From Sipunculus nudus (Eukaryota; Annelida; Sipuncula; Golfingiida; Sipunculidae): a stretch of DNA of 64,000 bases. The stretch lies in assembly GCA_026874595.1 (NCBI GenBank), contig CM049321.1, positions 24,909,479 through 24,973,478 of the forward strand, read 5' to 3'. Made by a program: the position numbers and the translations under genes. Below, piece after piece: positions 36,844-47,159 of this stretch (the stretch's first letter is position 1; each line of letters opens with the position of its first letter). Under the pieces are notes generated by a model, which saw nothing but the letters and a program-made list of their open reading frames with translations, was not told where the DNA came from and made no database searches.

Positions 36844-38131
36844 GAGGGTAATTTTATTGGTCTGCACACTTTGAAATATATAGCAATACCAATTACATGT
36901 TAAATATTTTTTTTCTTCACATTTAAAATCCTTCTAGTTTTAGTACACATATTTGGCATTATTCCATTGTGCTCTTGCTTTATCCATATGTGCTGTTTTC
37001 GGTATCTGCGTGATTTTTCCTAAAGTACAACGTTTAAGATAACACCAACCATGGTTCTAGAATATAACTTTATATATGTGATACAATGTAGGTTTATTTA
37101 TACTGATGGCACTTTCTCATCTGGCACAACAGCACTTACCGTATTTCTTCTTTTTGAAACCCCACTACTATTTAAAACCACACCTAAACTTTGCCAAAAT
37201 CCAAGATGAAATCCTGCTAGACAGTCATAAACCAAGAACCCCTAATTAAAACTGCACCTAATACTCAGAACAAAAGAGTGACAGGTTTCATTTTCAAAAG
37301 TATATTAATCAACAGCAAGGCTCCTGTACACTTACATTTCACTTTTGACATAATAAATGATGCATAGCCTGTGCTACAGAAAAAATTCCATAGCTTGTGC
37401 TTCTTCTATATTTTTTTTTCTAGCTTTACTCAATCTGTAATTAGTCATGGAACTATATATTTTCTCCTAGCAGAACATGATTACATCACATACATGTGTT
37501 GCATTTTATGATATGACCTATCAGCACATAGTGCGTAAAAACAATTGTAACTAGCCTCTGATGTTCCATAATTCTATTCCAGGAAGTAGCGTTGAGACCA
37601 ATAATTGATTATAATCTATGATTGGTCAGCTGATGCAGATAACATTGCATTGCCATAAATAATTAGAGAGTTTTTCACAAGGGTTAGGCTTTACAATGAG
37701 GGATAGTACATTTTCATTAAATTTACATGACAAAAACTTAAAAACAATATTGGTTCATTAAAAGATCCACACCTACGTTTACTATATATACATGGAGGCT
37801 ATATTTTATTAGATATATTAGCCAATATTAGGCCTATATATCAATTAAATGGATGTACATGTGTATAATTTAAAAAGGAATTTCATACTCCTAGAGGTCA
37901 ACCAATGTTTATACTGATGATGGACCATGGAAGATGGTTAAGATCAATGAAGCAAATACCAACACTACTAGTAATCATAATTACTAATAATATAATGCCA
38001 ATATGGATATCATTATAGGATTGTAGTGTATACCTTATCTATACATATAGCAATACTTAATTTGTTTACAACATGATACCTGTAGTATACAAATAAGGTA
38101 TGTTAGAGTGTAAATTCTTCCTTACTCATGA
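36844..38131. other. Non-coding stretch
   Basis: AT-rich. A single MITE-like end (taccgtatttcttct) lies at 37138 without a matching partner. No gene seen. Confidence 0.5.
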
Positions 38132-38868
38132 AACTAGGGACCAATGGGTATCGACGCTCAGCTGCATTTGTCTATAAGGATATATGTTTATGAGGTTTTC
38201 CACAATATTGGTCCAGCTGTGATCAGCCAACCTGTCTACCTAAACTGGAGTTATCATCCATAAACTAACTTGTGAATGGATGGGCCAGTGACCCAGTAAA
38301 AAGAATAACAGGTGGCGCCACGAGTTTCTGGTGCATGACAATACTATCAAAGATTTTCGATCAAGTTGATTTTTTGAGCAATCCATGCGTCCCTTATTGA
38401 GATATATTAATTATTTTGTGTAATTTTCACCATATATGGCAATATTCAAGGTCACGGCCACTCTCATACTCATAGGAAAGGTCATGACCCAAATTTATAT
38501 ATTCATCATCCCATAACCCATGTCTATGTATATGCATAATATGAAAGAAATCTGTCCATTAGTTTCGACTTATAATGCTCACAGTACTGTTAAATGGCAA
38601 TGATGGGGGTATTAAACAGCACGAAAACAAGTAAAAGAATAACAGGCCGTGGTGCCACCAGTTTCCAGTACATCACAATTCTTTCCAAGATTTTCGATTA
38701 GAGTTGATTTTTGGACCAATCCATGCATCCCTTATTGAGATATTAATGATTTTGTGTGATTTTCACCATATATGGCAATATTCAAGGTCAAGGCCACTCT
38801 CATAGGAAAGGCCATGACCCAAATTTATATATTCATCATCCCATAACCCATGTCTATGTATATGCATC

Positions 38869-38872
38869 ATAT
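38869..38872. repeat. Target-site duplication, left copy (ATAT)
   Basis: ATAT precedes the 5' LTR and recurs at 44853-44856. The empty site is deducible from the neighbouring uninterrupted family C unit at 38531. Confidence 0.85.
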
Positions 38873-39206
38873 TTGAATGATTTTATATCTATAGCAGTGA
38901 GGAATCTGTATACCAGTAGATAATTGAGTGGTCTTAATTGATTACGGCAGGCAGCTGGGAACCCCTGCTGTGAGGTGACAGTGACCAGCTTGTGTGTACT
39001 GGTGTCCCCAGGCTCATAGGGGTCACCCAGAGGATAACAGGCCTGTTGCTGACATGATAGATTAGGGGGCGTGTATGTGTGATATATCCATGTATGCAGG
39101 GGTGGGGTCCTCACCCGGCAGTGTATCTTTGATTTTTGACCAGTAAAGACCTAGTAGAAAACCAGCAGTGCTTTTCTTCTGTTTTTGAACTCGGTTGCAC
39201 GTTACA
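38873..39206 (+). repeat. 5' LTR (334 bp)
   Basis: It matches 44518-44852 throughout, apart from the first few bases (TTGAAT here, TGTAAT in the 3' LTR) and one missing T near base 18. It ends GTTACA. The 3' copy shows the usual TG..CA ends inside a 5-bp inverted repeat (TGTAA ... TTACA), so the left terminus here has mutated. Confidence 0.95.
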
Positions 39207-39207
39207 T

Positions 39208-39225
39208 TGGTGGCAGCGGTGGGAT
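39208..39225 (+). promoter_or_regulatory. Primer-binding site complementary to tRNA-Leu
   Basis: TGGTGGCAGCGGTGGGAT starts one base after the 5' LTR. Its reverse complement, ATCCCACCGCTGCCA plus CCA, equals the 3' end of animal tRNA-Leu (AAG/TAG type) as I recall it. It would prime minus-strand DNA synthesis. Confidence 0.85.
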
Positions 39226-39241
39226 ATATTACCCAGAAAAC

Positions 39242-40321
39242 ATGTCTAGTGATGAAGAAGTTGTGTTTAAGCAGACTGTTGATACAAATGAAGTGAAACC
39301 ATCGCCCCAAGTGTCAGGGGACTGGTTTGATAGACTGGAAGAAAGACTCTGTAATAAGGTGGGGGAACAACTGGAAAACATGTGGCTGAAAGTAGATCAT
39401 GTAGCCAGGAAGATGTCGGAGAAACATGATGCACTCCTACACCTAGAAAAACAACAAGGTGGTAGTAAATCAGAAGGTCTGGACGATACTGATACAAAAC
39501 ATCCTGTTGTAGTTCGGACAACACCTATGGTTAAAACAACAGTAAGACCATCCCTTTATGATGGGAGTAGCCCATGGGAGGACTACGAAACACAGTTTGG
39601 TATCATATCAGACTTAAATGCCTGGAAAACAGAAGAAAAAGCTATGCATTTAGCTGCAAGCCTAGCAGCTCCAGCTCGTGGAGTTTTAGCAGACTTAGAT
39701 CAGCCTGGACAGCGTAATTATGATTGCCTTGTGACAGCCATGCGTTCAAGGTATGGAGTAGATCAGCAGGCTGAACTCTTCCGTGCGCAGTTGAAAACTC
39801 TTGTCAGGAGACGGGACGAAAGCCTACAGGAGCTGGCACAAAATATCAAAAGACTAACAAGGATGGCTTACCCAGATGCTACGACGAAACTTCGGGACAC
39901 GCTGGCATGTGACCATTTTGTGGATGCCATACCTGACAGGGATACACGCTGGAAAATTAAACAATCTCGCCCCACTTCATTTGAGGAAACTTTAAAAATC
40001 GCAATGGAGTTGGAGGCTTTCCAGCAAGCAGCAAGTCAAGGTGGGAGACAAATAAGGGCAGCACATCCTCAAGTAAGTACAGCACACACCCCACATCTTA
40101 AAGACACCATAAGGCAAGTACTACAAGAAGAACTGAGAAATATGAGAATCAGAGACAGTCCAAATAGGAATGTCGCCTGTTGGGAATGTGGTGTAGTTGG
40201 CCACATTCGTCGTAATTGTCCCCATAACCAAAGACAGAGAACAGATAACAGACAAGTGCAGCAGGGAAACGACCAAATGTCAAGTTCACAGGCCGAAACT
40301 TGGCAGGACAGGAGGCAATAA
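39242..40321 (+). CDS. gag: Gag polyprotein of the Ty3/gypsy element (359 aa)
   Basis: Gag forms the virus-like particle and packages the element RNA. The frame is open upstream into the LTR, but the first ATG is at 39242, 35 nt after the LTR, and I take it as the start. Residues about 100-270 form a helical retrotransposon-gag region (YDGSSPWEDYETQF.., later WKIKQSRPTSFEETL). A CCHC zinc knuckle, CWECGVVGHIRRNC (C-x2-C-x4-H-x4-C), lies at about residues 313-326. A charged, Gln-rich tail follows. It ends at TAA 40319-40321, inside the overlap with pol, which is in the -1 frame. Gag is intact with no stops or frame breaks. Confidence 0.95.
   Translation: MSSDEEVVFKQTVDTNEVKPSPQVSGDWFDRLEERLCNKVGEQLENMWLKVDHVARKMSEKHDALLHLEKQQGGSKSEGLDDTDTKHPVVVRTTPMVKTTVRPSLYDGSSPWEDYETQFGIISDLNAWKTEEKAMHLAASLAAPARGVLADLDQPGQRNYDCLVTAMRSRYGVDQQAELFRAQLKTLVRRRDESLQELAQNIKRLTRMAYPDATTKLRDTLACDHFVDAIPDRDTRWKIKQSRPTSFEETLKIAMELEAFQQAASQGGRQIRAAHPQVSTAHTPHLKDTIRQVLQEELRNMRIRDSPNRNVACWECGVVGHIRRNCPHNQRQRTDNRQVQQGNDQMSSSQAETWQDRRQ
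40264..40305 (+). promoter_or_regulatory. Putative -1 ribosomal frameshift signal (GGGAAAC plus stem-loop)
   Basis: GGGAAAC at 40264-40270 lies in gag phase as G GGA AAC, a textbook X XXY YYZ slippery heptamer. Pol is in the -1 frame and open from 40249, so a slip here continues directly into protease. Seven bases downstream, TGTCAAGTT (40278-40286) pairs with AACTTGGCA (40297-40305) in a 9-bp stem with one G-U. The 10-nt loop contains AGGCC, which could pair with GGCCT at 40343-40347 to make a pseudoknot. Confidence 0.8.
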
Positions 40322-42687
40322 ATTCTGTATTGCCCGAATTTAGGCCTACGGCACCCCATGCTAAAACCAGTACCCTGGACTCTATAGGTGATGGGCTATT
40401 TATCAGTGGCAACATTGAAGAAATTCCGGTCTCTTTCTTGATTGATACAGGTGCAAATATTAGCATAATAAGATCCGATGTATATCAAAACATCAGTGAA
40501 CAAACAAGACCTGAACTCACAGCTGTGAATAGTCACCTTATCTCTGCAACTGGACAGACTTCTCCATTTTTGGGTCATGGCTGCTTCAATTTTTCCATGG
40601 GTAAACAAACACTGAAACAAAGATTTTGGGTGGCGGATATACAAAATGAGGTGATATTAGGTCTGGATTTTCTATCACAGCCATTTTGTGACCTTTCTGT
40701 CAGGGAAAATCAGCTATTGGTCAATGGTGAAATTTTACCTCTATCACGGACTGCATCAAATGCTCCTGCAGTGTGTCGAGTGTCTGTCGCAGAAACTACT
40801 GTTATTCCACCAAACAGTGAGGTGATTTTACCTGGGAAAATAACTGATAGTAAAGAGACTAACTGGGTCCAAACCACATGTATTATAGAACCTTGTCCCA
40901 GATTCCAAGAAAAGTGTAACCTGCTTCTTGCTAAAGCTGTTGTGGATTCCGGCAATAAAGTGATACCATTGAGGGTTATGAATTTGACCAATGAACCAAA
41001 GACAATTTATACTAATACCTTTGCTGCTTTCTGTGAACCAGTTACAAGTGTAACAAATACAAGTGACTGTCAGACAACCAAAATTGAAAGTAACCATTCA
41101 TCTGTCCCCGGCCATCTGGAAGAACTGATAGCCGAAACTGGACAATGCTTATCTAGTGATCAGAAAGATAAAGTGACACAACTTATCCTTCAATACCGTG
41201 ATGTGTTTGCGGCCTCTTCTGAAGAACTTGGTCAAACAAACTTAACAAAACACAAGATCAACACAGGTTCAGCTCCACCCATTAGACAACCAGCAAGACG
41301 CCTGCCTTTACATAAACGTGAACAAGCGACAAATGAACTAGACAAAATGTTGAAAAAGGGAATTGTAGAACCTTCAAGGAGTCCGTGGGCCTCTCCCATT
41401 GTTTTGGTGACCAAGCGTGATGGATCTGTAAGGTTCTGTGTTGATTATCGCCGACTGAATGATGTGACCATGAAAGATGCTTATCCCCTTCCGCGAATAG
41501 ATATGTCTTTAGATGCTCTCTCTGGATCAAAATGGTTTTCTACATTGGATCTTCAAAGTGGATATTGGCAGGTGGAAATGGACGAGAATGATCGTGAGAA
41601 AACAGCTTTTACTATTGGTGATGGGGGGCTCTATCAATTTACTGTCATGCCATTCGGCTTGACCAATGCCCCAGCAACTTTTGAACGATTAATGGAAAGG
41701 GTTTTAGCAGGCTTATCATGGAATGTGTGTTTGGTTTACCTGGACGACATAATAGTCCATGCGGAAACCTTCACTGGTGCAATAGCAAGGCTTGAACTTG
41801 TGTTCAAAAGACTACATGCAGCGGGCCTCAAACTCAGTCCAAAGAAATGTAAATTGTTTCGAAGGCGGGTGTCATTTCTGGGCCATGTGGTTGGTGAGGA
41901 AGGACTAGAAACAGACCCAAATAAAATAACCGCGGTCCGAGATTGGCCAGTTCCATCAAACGTAACCCAGCTTCGTAGTTTCCTGGGCTTATGTTCCTAC
42001 TACAGGCGTTTTGTGCAAAACTTTGCGACCATTGCAGCACCATTACATCGGTTGAGTGAACGCGGATGTAAATACGGATGGTCAAATGAATGTCAAGAAG
42101 CTTTTGATAAACTCAAGTCAATTCTCACAAAAGCGCCAATTCTGGCGTATCCAGTATTGGGCAAACAGTTCATACTGGATACAGATGCAAGCAAATGTGG
42201 AATAGGTGCTGTGTTATCACAAATTCAAAATGGAGAGGAACGTGTTGTGTCTTATTACAGCAGAACTTTAACAAAAGCTGAGCGCAACTATTGTGTAACT
42301 CGCAGAGAGCTGCTTGCTTTAGTAGAAGCAGTGCGTCACCATCACCATTACCTATACGGGCACAAATTTCACATCCGCACAGATCATGGTTCGCTTCAGT
42401 GGCTAATGAGATTCAAGCAACCTGAGGGTCAGTTGGCCAGATGGTTAGAAATACTCGGGACTTATGATTTTGAGGTAACTTATCGACCTGGAATTAGACA
42501 CAACAATGCAGATTCTCTTTCGCGCCGACCCTGTGAAACAGATCTTTGTGTTTCTGCGAGCGGGCTGAAACAAAAGAAGAAAAAGGAAATGATGAGCCAG
42601 TGCGACAAGCAAGGGTTGTTCAAAAGCCTACATCATCAACTTGCAAGTATGCAATATTCACAAATATTCTACAGTTTTTCATACTGA
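40270..42687 (+). CDS. pol: Pol part 1: protease, reverse transcriptase, RNase H
   Basis: This is read by -1 frameshift from gag and has no ATG of its own. An aspartic protease with the active-site DTGA lies at 40444-40455. The reverse transcriptase spans about 41340-41900: the first catalytic Asp is in the LDLQSGYWQ block (41548) and the catalytic YLDD is at 41737-41748, with the VMPFGLTNAP block just before it. RNase H starts at LDTDAS (about 42175) and continues through TRRELLALVEAV, RTDHGSL and NADSLSRR. The genuine frame is lost at about 42541-42550, so the last 45 codons to the TGA at 42687 are out-of-frame read-through. All visible catalytic residues of these three enzymes are present. 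Confidence 0.95.
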   Translation, partial: RPNVKFTGRNLAGQEAINSVLPEFRPTAPHAKTSTLDSIGDGLFISGNIEEIPVSFLIDTGANISIIRSDVYQNISEQTRPELTAVNSHLISATGQTSPFLGHGCFNFSMGKQTLKQRFWVADIQNEVILGLDFLSQPFCDLSVRENQLLVNGEILPLSRTASNAPAVCRVSVAETTVIPPNSEVILPGKITDSKETNWVQTTCIIEPCPRFQEKCNLLLAKAVVDSGNKVIPLRVMNLTNEPKTIYTNTFAAFCEPVTSVTNTSDCQTTKIESNHSSVPGHLEELIAETGQCLSSDQKDKVTQLILQYRDVFAASSEELGQTNLTKHKINTGSAPPIRQPARRLPLHKREQATNELDKMLKKGIVEPSRSPWASPIVLVTKRDGSVRFCVDYRRLNDVTMKDAYPLPRIDMSLDALSGSKWFSTLDLQSGYWQVEMDENDREKTAFTIGDGGLYQFTVMPFGLTNAPATFERLMERVLAGLSWNVCLVYLDDIIVHAETFTGAIARLELVFKRLHAAGLKLSPKKCKLFRRRVSFLGHVVGEEGLETDPNKITAVRDWPVPSNVTQLRSFLGLCSYYRRFVQNFATIAAPLHRLSERGCKYGWSNECQEAFDKLKSILTKAPILAYPVLGKQFILDTDASKCGIGAVLSQIQNGEERVVSYYSRTLTKAERNYCVTRRELLALVEAVRHHHHYLYGHKFHIRTDHGSLQWLMRFKQPEGQLARWLEILGTYDFEVTYRPGIRHNNADSLSRRPCETDLCVSASGLKQKKKKEMMSQCDKQGLFKSLHHQLASMQYSQIFYSFSY

Positions 42688-43398
42688 CCTGGCTATGCAT
42701 GAAAAGCTCCCTCAGCCAATTAGTTACCACATGTAAGATCAGTGATAATAGAGAAAATAAATGTGCTGCCTTAACAAGAAGCCAGAACAGGGATCACTGT
42801 CATGATGAACCGTGGGTCCAGACATGGACAAACATAGAGCTACGAGATGCCCAGTTAAATGACCGTGAGCTGTGTGAAGTGATTGCCTGGAAGGAGGCTA
42901 ACACAGAGAGGCCAGCATGGTCAGAGGTGTCCTCAGCTGGCCCTAAGTTAAAGTCATACTGGTCCCAGTGGGAGCTGCTTGTGATAAGGGATGGTGTATT
43001 ATATCGGCAGTGGGAGTCTGTGTCTGGTGAGAGCTTCACATACAAACTAGTGGTCCCAATAGATTTAAGGCCTACTGTTTTAAAGCAGCTTCATAATTCA
43101 ATCACTGGTGGTCATCTGGGGGTTAATAAAACATTAGCTAAGATCAGAGACAGATACCACTGGGTTGGTCTGCGAACAGATGTGGAAAAGTGGTGTAGGC
43201 AATGTGAGACTTGTGCTAAAAGGAAGAAAGCAACTCGGTCAGGCAAGGCACCAATGCAGACATATAATGTGGGTGCTCCCATGGAAAGAACCGCCATTGA
43301 TATCCTAGGACCCCTCCCTGAAAGTGCACAAGGAAATAGGTTTATCCTTGTGGTATCTGATTATTTTACAAAGTGGACTGAAGCATTTCCTTTAAAAA
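42546..43398 (+). pseudogene. pol: Pol part 2: linker and integrase N-terminus and first catalytic Asp (frame-shifted)
   Basis: The frame lies one base back from part 1, consistent with a 1-nt loss near 42541-42550. It carries the RNase H-integrase linker, the integrase HHCC zinc-binding region (His residues near 43090-43115; CRQCETC at about 43197-43217) and the first DDE aspartate in TAIDILGP (43299-43301). It leads into SDYFTKWTEAF and then loses the frame in the A-run at 43394-43398. The apparent continuation to a stop at 43607 in this frame has no integrase similarity. As a separate ORF it has no plausible start, so I treat it as a fragment of a broken pol. Confidence 0.9.
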
Positions 43399-44161
43399 TC
43401 AAGAAGCTTCAACAGTCGCTGATGTGTTGGTTAAGCAGTACTTTTCGAGGTTTGGATTGCCATCACAGCTACATTCCGATCAAGGTAGGAATTTTGAAGC
43501 CAAATTGTTTAAGGAGATGTGTCAGCTTCTTGATATTGACAAGACGCGTACCACAGCCCTTCACCCACAATCTGATGGCATGGTGGAACGGTTTAATAGA
43601 ACTTTAGAAGACATGCTATCAAAATATGTAAATCAAAATCAAAGGGACTGGGATGAACACTTGTCTTTGCTTATGATGGCCTACCGCTCTTCTGTTCATG
43701 AAACCACCGGTCATACACCATGCCAGCTAATGCTGGGCAGAAATCCGAAACTTCCCATTGATGTGGTAATGGGCAGTCCTGTAGAACCAACTGTGAATGA
43801 TGTGTCGGAGTATGTGTACTCACTACAACAGGGAATGTCAAGAATACATGAATTTGCGCGGCAAAATATTAAATCCATGTCGGACAAACAGAAAAAGAAT
43901 TATGATCATCGTGCGGCTTCTGTGTGTTACAAAACAGGTGATGCTGTGTGGCTGTATAACCCTCAGCGCAAGAAAGGACTCACGCCAAAACTACAGTTTT
44001 CATGGGATGGACCTTATGTCATTATAAATAGACTCAGTGATGTGGTGTACAGAATTAAGAAAAATCAAAAAGCCACTCCTAAAGTGGTCCATGTTGACAG
44101 GCTAAAGCCATATCAAGGTGAAAACAAACCCGATTGGTTCCAGACTGATGCAAAAAATTGA
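43397..44161 (+). pseudogene. pol: Pol part 3: integrase catalytic core remainder and C-terminal domain (frame-shifted)
   Basis: This frame is again one base back from part 2, as expected from loss of one A in the 43394-43398 run. It holds the second catalytic Asp in HSDQGRNFE (43478-43480) and the Glu in MVERFNRTLE (43586-43588). That is exactly D-x35-E as in retroviral and Ty3 integrases. A C-terminal GPY/F-like module follows (WDGPYVI near 44004, then VVHVDRLKPY). It stops at TGA 44159-44161. There is no chromodomain. Homopolymer sequencing error is a real alternative to a true mutation for the upstream break. Confidence 0.9.
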
Positions 44162-44505
44162 ATTTATTATTACGCAGTTTTACTGAGATTGTAATCAGCG
44201 TAATATTTACTTGTATTATTATTTTTTTATGTTGTTATTCTAGTTTCAGGCGGATGGTTATATTACAAGAACCACTTGTCATGTTTATTTTCCAAGTGTT
44301 CAACTTTTTAAGAGTAAAATATTAGTAAGACTACAGTGGTCACCTCTTGGAGTTCACAGCAATGTTGTTTAGTAAATTCCCCTCAATTAACTTTGAATGT
44401 GACTGTAAGTACCTAAGTTTATATTCATTCAAATCTCTGTTATATCATTGTTATATCTCAATTATAATTTCATTTCTTTGAATGCGAGGACGCATTCTTT
44501 CTTTT
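44162..44505 (+). other. 3' untranslated region of the retrotransposon
   Basis: About 340 bp of AT-rich sequence between the pol stop and the polypurine tract. No env-like frame or other gene is seen. Confidence 0.7.
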
Positions 44506-44517
44506 AAGGGGGAGCAG
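44506..44517 (+). promoter_or_regulatory. Polypurine tract
   Basis: AAGGGGGAGCAG directly abuts the 3' LTR. It is the plus-strand priming site for element DNA synthesis; one C interrupts the purine run. Confidence 0.85.
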
Positions 44518-44852
44518 TGTAATGATTTTATATCTTATAGCAGTGAGGAATCTGTATACCAGTAGATAATTGAGTGGTCTTAATTGATTACGGCAGGCAG
44601 CTGGGAACCCCTGCTGTGAGGTGACAGTGACCAGCTTGTGTGTACTGGTGTCCCCAGGCTCATAGGGGTCACCCAGAGGATAACAGGCCTGTTGCTGACA
44701 TGATAGATTAGGGGGCGTGTATGTGTGATATATCCATGTATGCAGGGGTGGGGTCCTCACCCGGCAGTGTATCTTTGATTTTTGACCAGTAAAGACCTAG
44801 TAGAAAACCAGCAGTGCTTTTCTTCTGTTTTTGAACTCGGTTGCACGTTACA
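44518..44852 (+). repeat. 3' LTR (335 bp)
   Basis: It starts TGTAATG and ends CGTTACA, with 5-bp inverted termini. It is identical to the 5' LTR apart from the changes at the left end of that copy. The adjacent ATAT (44853-44856) completes the target duplication. Confidence 0.97.
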
Positions 44853-45295
44853 ATATAAAAGAAATCTGTCCATTAGTTTTCTACTTATAATGCTCACAGT
44901 ACTGTCAAGTGGCTATTTCTGGGGTATTAAAAGGCACGAGAACAAATGAGGAATGATAGGTGGCACCACCAGTTTCTGCAACATGACAACCCTATCCATA
45001 ATCTTTGATCAAATTGATTTTGGGATCAATCCATGCAAGATTTATTGAGATATTTAAGAATTTGTGTGATTTTCCCCAAAATTGGACCTATTCAATTAAG
45101 GTAAAGACACTCTCTTAGTAAAGGTCATGACCTCATTTTAAATAGGCTTCGTCCTCTCACCCTATACATATACCAAGTTTGGTAAAGATCCGTGAAATAT
45201 TTTTTTAATTATCGTGTCAACAAGATTTATATGCAGCGGCAGCGGTTAGACTGTCATGAAAACATAGTACTCCCTGACTTTGTCTGGGGATACAT

Positions 45296-47159
45296 TAAAA
45301 ACACTTCCTCTCATAAAATACGTTTTAAAACCATATTAACATTTTCTTTCCCAACTATGTTTTGCATGACTTTTGAGTGTGTTTGGTCCCATTTCATCTA
45401 TCTGTGTATGCTGTGAATTGCTGATTTATTAATACAAATGTCTTCACAGCAGCTGTGTCTGTACTTTGTTCACAACTAAATCAAATTATACTAAATTTGT
45501 TTACTTTAGTCTTGAAGTAGTACTTCAGTTTATTCAACAAAATATTCACACCTGTTTGTTAATCTTATTTACTGTGCTGCTGAAAGTGATATTTCATGGA
45601 AAGGATTGGGTCAAATGGTAGCAAAACAGGCCTAACACAGACCAGAAACAGATTTGCTAGCTGATGTGCACTAGAAACTGGTTTCATCTAAACCATACTA
45701 AATAAACTGAACAACTGTAGACCATCTATCTGGCAGACTACAGACTGAACTGATGTCGATTATCAGTGGCCCAGTGTGGTCAACATGGTATTTGGATTCA
45801 TGATCTGAGTTGTTTGCAAGTGTGGATACGGCCACAAATTTATCTCCAGGAATTATATAAGAAATATTGTGTTGGAGGAAGATGTATTGTATGGCACAGA
45901 GGAGACGCAATTATCTTAATTAACGTACTGCATAATGTAATGCATGGATACCGTCCATGTTATTGACGTCATTGTTGCTACATATAAGTCGTATAAAATG
46001 CTTTATCTCGATTAATCATCTAATCATGAGAGCATTTTAATCAGCTTATGTGCTACAATAAATCATTTTACATGATTTGCCAGGTTACTGTTACAAGTTA
46101 AATCAACAATGTTCAGGAGTTGAAGGAGTGCAGTTTACAAATCACTGGTACTGGGTTTTTGTTACTGCATGGTTAAGTGGTAGCACTTTAACTCTAAATG
46201 TATGCTTAGTCAGGCAAAATATATAATGGCTGCATGGCTGAACATAATCTGTATTGCTATCAACATATAGGAACAAACTACCCAAACAGAGACAAATGGT
46301 ATTTTTTTTCCTTCAATAGAGAATGGCTAATAATAATGTACCTTTCAAAACATGTGTAAGTAATTTATTTGGCATTTCATTTATAGTATCATGTTTAGGC
46401 TGTGGCAATACATGCAAGTTTGATGTGTTGAAAACAGTCCTGTTTAAACTGTGATTTTTTTGCAAAAAAAAAGTGCACATTACTAGGTCACCAGTTTTCA
46501 AACTTATCTGAGAACTACGTTGAAGCAAGTTGGCTGTTAAATTAGCTAAAAAAAATGCCAAACTTCAAAAGTTATGGGGTTCACAATAATTTTACATTTC
46601 AGCAGATTCAATCTTTAAGACCTAGATCAGCAATTTTAGAACTTGTCCAAGATTTTGATAGAACCAAATTATGTTTCAAATTTTAGGAAAATATAAGCAG
46701 CACTTCTAAAGTTATTGTGTTCACAAAAATCCTACATACGACAGTTGAGGACAAAAGTGGTATTATAGGACTGACAATGGAACTGACAACAACATATAAA
46801 TATATCTTCCCCAGAGAAGAGGTTATAGAGGAGGAGACATAATTAATATAAATGGCAATCTTGTCTTGGCAATTTTAATACCTTGACTGGGACATATATA
46901 TAATTGATATATACTAGACCTCAACTGATGTAACAGAATCAGAAACTATTACTTGGTTGCCTATTCTGATAATTCACCTCTCTTGTGTGATCGGTGAATC
47001 CTTGATAATTAAACTTTCATATATGCAGAGAAGAATGTCACATGTTTGATCAAGGGACATGGCATAACTATCACTGATGCTATAGTTACAGCGGTTATAA
47101 TTTTAACATCCCCCTAGTCAAAGAAAATCCACCCTGGTTTAGTTGGGTAGACATACAGT
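45296..47159. other. Non-coding stretch
   Basis: No gene or clear repeat was recognised. Frames here are under 85 codons and show no motif or splice arrangement. Confidence 0.45.

Larger units (their letters stand above)
38873..44852 (+). mobile_element. Ty3/gypsy LTR retrotransposon, 5980 bp, structurally complete, pol broken
   Basis: The parts in order are 5' LTR, tRNA-Leu primer site, gag, pol (protease, RT, RNase H, integrase with GPY/F-like tail), polypurine tract and 3' LTR, flanked by ATAT duplications. The domain order with integrase last is that of Ty3/gypsy (Metaviridae). There is no chromodomain after integrase and no env frame. The LTRs differ only at the extreme 5' end and by one T, so the insertion is young. 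Two single-base breaks in pol mean this copy, as sequenced, cannot make a full Gag-Pol. It is inserted antisense relative to the minus-strand kinase gene. Confidence 0.97.
38132..45295. repeat. Dispersed repeat family C, copy 2, split by the retrotransposon
   Basis: The head 'aactagggaccaatgggta' starts at 38132. Within 38132-38872 the family C block is present in about two tandem units ('gattttcaccatatatggca', 'aggtcatgacccaaattta'). It stops at 'tatgcatcatat'. The sequence resumes after the 3' LTR at 44853 with 'atataaaagaaatctgtcc' and runs to a worn GTAcTCCC ... GGGGATAC tail at about 45290. The intact equivalent 'tatgcataatatgaaagaaa' at 38531 shows that the two halves were once contiguous. 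Confidence 0.85.

Noticed and set aside
36643-36903. 86-codon plus-strand ORF
   Set aside because: Lies inside the 36437-36841 MITE and reads through its inverted end.
38854-39310. Minus-strand frames of 82-96 codons across both LTRs
   Set aside because: The same frame occurs in the two LTR copies (also 44470-44760) and has no motif; it is a shadow of LTR sequence.
42546-43607. An independent 353-residue protein between RNase H and integrase
   Set aside because: It has no credible start and is a mid-portion of pol displaced by a one-base shift; its last 70 residues are out-of-frame.
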